Shown: positions 59,401-64,000 of the stretch, piece after piece
Layout: every line of letters begins with the position of its first letter
Numbering within the stretch: position 1 is the stretch's first letter
Notes under the pieces: generated by a model
What the model saw: the letters and a program-made list of their open reading frames with translations, nothing else
The model's database searches: none
Told to the model about the DNA's origin: nothing
Assembly: GCF_964656455.1 (NCBI RefSeq)
Contig: NC_135723.1
Coordinates: 102,439,283-102,503,282 of the forward strand
Reading direction: 5' to 3'
Length of the DNA stretch: 64,000 bases
From: Halichoerus grypus
Taxonomy: Eukaryota; Chordata; Mammalia; Carnivora; Phocidae
Position numbers and translations under genes: made by a program

Positions 59401-61484
59401 TCATTCAGAGGCAGGGCTGGCCTCATGCTGAATTGTGAGCTAACCCGGCGAGACCTTGGCGTGATTACGCAGCCCTTCCCCTCCTTCCTCATATTGGCCT
59501 TCTGGTTCCCTTTGAGACTATTCTGGTTTTGCAAGAGCCTGGTTCTTCGCTCAACATCAACATCTCCCTTACAAAATTGTACTTAAAAAGGCCCAAAGAT
59601 AATTATTTTATTAGTTGTGGAACGAGATACAAAAACCTAACCCTCCAAAGAAATGAATCTCTAATGTCTAATTTGTGGCCCTCTGTCTGGCAGCGAGGGA
59701 GATGTTTTCAGGCAAAGAGACCTTCCTTTGTCTCTCAAATTCTATAAACAGATGTCGGTGGATGTCGAAAGTACAACCTGTCCAAAAGGATGACTGATCA
59801 TGGAGAATTCAGACGTTAGGTTGGTTCAGTACTGTGGACCCATGTCAGGGAGCCCTCGGGAACTGTGAGCCTGGATCACAGCACCTGACGCTGAGGCCCC
59901 GAGCGGGGAGGGCAGGGCTGCGGAGCCTCGTGGGGATGGCCTCCTACGCCTCTGGTTTCAGATATTCATTTACTTTCCAATGACTTGCCTCTGTTTTCAT
60001 TCCTTTCTGGTGTCGATCTCAATTGCAGACACCCCCGGGAAGCTGCACACTCGGCTCCATTCAGCTCCTGCCGTGGCGCGAATGAGCAAGGAACCCAGAG
60101 GTGTTTTTCCGCAGATTATTGCCAGAAAAATGTGTCTGCCAGCCCCAGTGTTTATAAAAAACAATTTTGCTTCCCTGTAAGCCAGCAGTGTTTATTGAAC
60201 ATGTAATAGAGAGTGTGTATTTAATACCTGAACACCCCTACGCCCCCCGTCTGAGTGATGCTGGGCTGCATTTTTTAAGAAAGAGAATTTAAAAGAACGA
60301 TGAGCTCCGGCACGGGGCCCGACAAGAAGGCCGTTCCCGTTGAGACTGCAGCAGCTCGCGCCTGCCCCCTCCTCCTCCTCCCTGTAGACGCCGGCCCGTG
60401 GGTTCCCCATTTAGGCAAATGAGCATCTGCTGTGTACACGGAACGTGGGCCAAGTGAAGTAATAGAGGACGCTGCTCCTAGCATGTGGAATAGTCCCCCG
60501 AATTATCAATTGAAATAAGATTGCATAATAAAGCCCTGCTATAATGAGCCTTGTTATTGCATTGATTCCAGTCCACCCCGGGCTCAGATGTCCGGCCGTT
60601 CGTCTGGCAGCCGGCATGTGCCCCTGCCCACGGCCGTGTGCGTGCATGTGTGTGTGTGCGCATGGGTCCATCGGTAGAGCAGTGAAGACCAGGACTTGGC
60701 CTCCGCCCAGGTCATGTGATGAGGAGGTGGGGTCCTGAGGGACAAGCAGCTCTGTGAAGGGAGGCAGAGGGGACATTCCAGGCAGAGAGAGGAGAGCACG
60801 TGGTGAGAAGGTGGGCATCTTGGAGGAGCAGACTGAAGGTTGGTCTTGTTAGGCAGGGGGGGCCAGCAGTAGACACAGGACGGGGCAGAGGGACAGGGAG
60901 GCTTCCAACGGCAGCGGTCTTGACTGCGTGGGGATGACTATCTGTCTCTTGTTTTTGAGCGATCACGCACTGTGAGGCCGCAGACACAGGAACCTCTGTG
61001 GCCTGGAGGAAACCAGGTGTGTGCTGCCTCAGGCCCTTTGCACTTGCTGAGCCTGCTGCCTGGGCCACAGCCTGGGCCTGCTCTGCCCGTGAAGGGTTCT
61101 TTCTCACCAGGCTGGAGATTCTGCCCTGATCACAGGCTCTGAAGGAGCATCAGGACCTCACTCACACTGCGGTCTGTCCTGCGCCAGTGACCGCGACGTC
61201 ACCGTGGGCTCCCTCAGAAGACCGCTCAGCTGCCATTGCCTCGTTTCTCAGCTTGTGTGTCGTGGGTCCCTTTCTTTCCTTCTCTTTTTTGCAGGTTCTG
61301 TGAGAGGACAGAGCTCTCCCTCGGTTTCCCTCTCCCCCTGAAACTAGCCATGCCTCACAGACCGTGCCAGTGATAGATGCCCATGAGCGCCTGAGACGGC
61401 AGGAGACAGCGGCGGCGTGGGCTCGGACAGGGCGGTGGGGATGGAGTGAAGAGGAGGACATGTTGGGGGGGGGATGGAGGACGC
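56481..61484 (+). other. Intronic sequence, no exon recognised
   Basis: At 57426 AATAAAAGCC and following text vaguely resemble the R/U5 part of an ERV LTR. At about 60755-60840 CATTCCAGGCAGAGAGAGGAGAGCACG is weakly L2-like (antisense). A GTGTGCGT run occurs at 60637-60664. The overlapping ORFs at 58148-59376 on both strands have no domains. Confidence 0.45.
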
Positions 61485-61800
61485 TACAGATGGACTGTTC
61501 ATGTCCCCGCCGGGTTCATGTGTTGTCCTCCCCCACCGCAGCGTGATGCTCTGGAGCCGGGCCTTTGGGAGGCGGGTAGGTCACGAGGGTAGAGCCTCAG
61601 GGGTGGGGTGGTGCCCTCCTGCGGGACACCCCAGAGGGCTCCCCGGCCCTGCGCGGGTGTGGACACAGCCGGGGGACAGCGTCCACGCCCCGGGTCTGAG
61701 CCTCTGGGGGAACCACCCTCGCCGTGACCTCGACCTTGGCCTCCAGGACCATGAGAAATAAGTGTCCGTTGTTCATAAGCCGCTGTCGGTGGCCTGCGCT
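61485..61800 (+). mobile_element. MaLR LTR (MLT1/MST type), solitary
   Basis: The order of blocks is that of a mammalian MaLR LTR: TACAGATGGACTGTTCATGTCCC, GGGCCTTTGGGAGGCGGGTAGGTCACGAGGGTAGAGCC, GTGCCCT, CCCCAGAGGGCTCCC, GTGTGGACACAGC, CTCGACCTTGGCCTCCAGGACCATGAGAAATAAGTGTCCGTTGTTCATAAGCC. The polyadenylation signal AATAAG stands in for AATAAA. No internal retroviral sequence adjoins. Confidence 0.85.
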
Positions 61801-64000
61801 AGGCAGATGGCTTGGGAAATTTGGGACTTCGAGAAGCACAGTGATAGACAGAAGGGTCTGGAAGTCCTGTGTGAGAGCAGGAGGTGCGGGCGGGGGCAGA
61901 GGCCCTCGGAGGCACGACCCGGGAGCCTTCCCGAGTTTTCCTGACTTGGGGTAACTGTGCCCTGAGGAGGGGTTTGAGGGTCTCACTGCTGCTGATCAAA
62001 TTGCCAGAGCAAAGCTGGTCTCTGAGGGCGGTCTTACCAGCTGGTGAGGGTGAAGAAGCTCACAGCCCACATGTTGACGGGGCAGCTGGTGACGTGGGGG
62101 CAGGGAGTTCGAACGACCTGTGACCTGTGTTGTCCGGTGCTCTGCCAACCTGCATGCCCCATTGACCAAGCATTGGATTTTTCTCAAATCCTTGTTTTTA
62201 TCAACATGTAAAAGTATTGATTTTCTATAAGTTCAGCACCTTCCTAAATGGGGCGCATTCGGATTTTGTGGTCTGTCTCCTTCCCAGGGCCCGTGAGAGA
62301 GATATCAGAGTCCAAGGACAGATTTCTGCCCCCAGCAAGCCCACATCCTGCCATAAGAGATTCCAGATGGGGTGAAGTCGCTCAGGGCTGTTGCTAGAAC
62401 ATTCCCAGGCTGCAGGTCAGGGTTAAGCACCAGAGGAGTTAGCACAGGCGGGGAGCAGTCCCTAAGGCTGTGTCAGCCAGCTGACTTTCTAGAAGGGGTA
62501 GGAATTCAAGGCTGGTAGGATTGGGCAATGCCAAGGAGCCGTGGAGAATTTGGGGCAGAGAAGGGGAGTATTTTGGGCAAGCCTGGAGGTCGGATGGCAG
62601 AGGAGTTGAATTTCTCCTGAGGAGAATTCTAATTCCCAGACAGATGATGAGCAGACTGCGAGGCCGGCAGATTCCAGCCCAGTCCAGGCTCCGCCCTGTC
62701 TCTGCTGAAGGTGTGACCCTCCATACAGGGTCTAGTCCACACGGTGTGCGGGGAGTCTCTTCCACAGAAGCCACTTCCCGACCCAACCTCTGTTCGCTTC
62801 CTGTCAGCCAGAGGGGTCCGTCAAAAGCCATCCACACGATCCACTAGAAGTAGCCGCGGACCCTTTGGCAGGTGATGCCCTTCAGACGGAGATGGCCTAC
62901 CGTGTGAGCGGGCTCCCGTCTAGGCTGTTGGAGAAAGTACCATCAACCAGGCGTCTTCAGTGACAGGAGCGCCATGCCTCGCAGTTTCAGAGGCAGGAAG
63001 AGGGGAGTGAAAGCGTCGGCAGGGTGCTGCTGGGCCCACAGCGAGAATCGCTGCCCGGCCACCTCCGTGGCTTGTGGACAGTGGCCGTCTCCATGTTTCC
63101 ACGGCGTCCTCCCTCCACGTCTGGCTGTGTTGGTTTCCCTGCTGTCTGAGGAGCCTGTCACGTTGGTAACTTAGTCAGCCCTGTGTAGACTCTGTCTCCC
63201 CATCAGGCCACATTGTGAGGTCCCGGGAGCCAAGGCGGCAGCATGTGCATGGTTAGGGACACAATTTAACCCATAGCACTCACCATGGTGTTTCTCAGAT
63301 AAGGTGCTCTTTACTGAAAGAACAGCCTAGTTCCAATACTGTGGCCATACTGTCTTCTGTCACCGTAAGGTAGCACTTCTGTGGTCCAGGGATGACCAAG
63401 GAAGAGGACTGAGGGTAGCCTCATGCTTTCCTCTTGTTTTATTTGGAAACTCAAGTATCGCTATGTCTGTGTGTGTACTGTGCGTGTGTGTGCGTGTGCG
63501 TGACTGGGTTGATGATGCACAAGGACTGTTGCATGAATTCTGGACATCTTACAAGAAGACCAGCAAGCCTACAGCAGTGGTCCGAGGTGAGTCAGGAATC
63601 ACTCTGGGGGCCGGGCTGGGCCCTATCAATAGCTAGCTTCATGACTTTGAGAAAACCACTTTGAACTATGAAGATTGATGTTAGGGTGGATAAATGTGGC
63701 CTAGAGAGATGTTCTACTCCGTCTTCCTCACTGGGCTTCTTAAGGGTAAAGTATGCACATTTACTAAAGAATACAGAAAATGTAATTCAAGGTAAAGGAA
63801 GCCTCCCTTGGACAGTCATCAGCAATGCAGACCCGTCCCCCCTGGGGATGGGAACTGGTGTCACCTAGAGAGAGCAGGGCCTTCATTGTACTCAAGCAGG
63901 ACTCAAGATTGTCCAGTAAGACATGAATGGGGTTTAAAGAAGTAGGTGCCGTTAAAGACAACGGAAGGAGGTATTTCGATTCCTACTGAGGGCATGTCAT
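61801..64000 (+). other. Intronic sequence to window end, nothing recognised
   Basis: No exon or named repeat. A TG-rich patch (GTGTGTGTGCGTGTGCGTG) is at 63460-63502. Confidence 0.5.

Larger units (their letters stand above)
16482..64000 (+). other. DPP6: Start of a very long first intron (inferred)
   Basis: No acceptor followed by a recognisable DPP6 exon, such as the transmembrane segment shared by all isoforms, is visible downstream. DPP6 is known to span about a megabase with very long 5' introns, so 47.5 kb of intron with scattered repeats fits. This depends entirely on the exon assignment. Confidence 0.6.

Overview
This is nuclear DNA from a placental mammal, almost certainly a caniform carnivoran. 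The diagnostic signs are six tRNA-Lys-derived SINEC (Can-SINE) copies and a near-complete carnivoran-type LINE-1 (L1). There are no operons, ribosome binding sites, phage genes or CRISPR arrays. Nearly all open reading frames longer than 60 codons are either L1 remnants or chance ORFs in GC-rich or tandemly repeated DNA.

Layout. Bases 1-3100 hold two old L1 fragments. Bases 3101-10154 are one nearly full-length L1 on the minus strand (5'UTR, ORF1, ORF2, 3'UTR), with both ORFs broken by several small lesions. Bases 10155-14690 are mostly unique, with two SINECs and one copy of an unnamed LTR-like repeat. Bases 14700-17330 form a strong CpG island. In its 3' part lies the only credible host coding sequence: a 17-codon first coding exon (16431-16481, plus strand) reading MKEKAMIKTAKMQGNVM and ending at a GTGAGT splice donor. 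From memory of the family I read it as an alternative first exon of DPP6, the Kv4 potassium-channel auxiliary subunit. A two-codon upstream ORF in strong Kozak context lies just upstream.

From 16482 to the window end is, on this reading, the start of a very long first intron with no further exon that I can recognise. Its content is typical: an ERVL-type LTR and an unnamed repeat, each split by a nested Tigger/MER8-type DNA transposon; L1 3' ends; a LINE-2 segment with a minisatellite inside it; a 24-bp minisatellite; inverted SINEC pairs; a MaLR LTR; and several microsatellites.

How the parts relate: the CpG island with its exon is the only promoter candidate for a host gene. The L1 upstream lies in opposite orientation with its 5'UTR end facing that promoter. 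Repeat family names rest on recognition of consensus-like text rather than a database search, and are hedged accordingly. I found no clearly new biological system. The most useful observations are the first-exon/uORF arrangement, the nested transposon insertions, and the 24-bp minisatellite.
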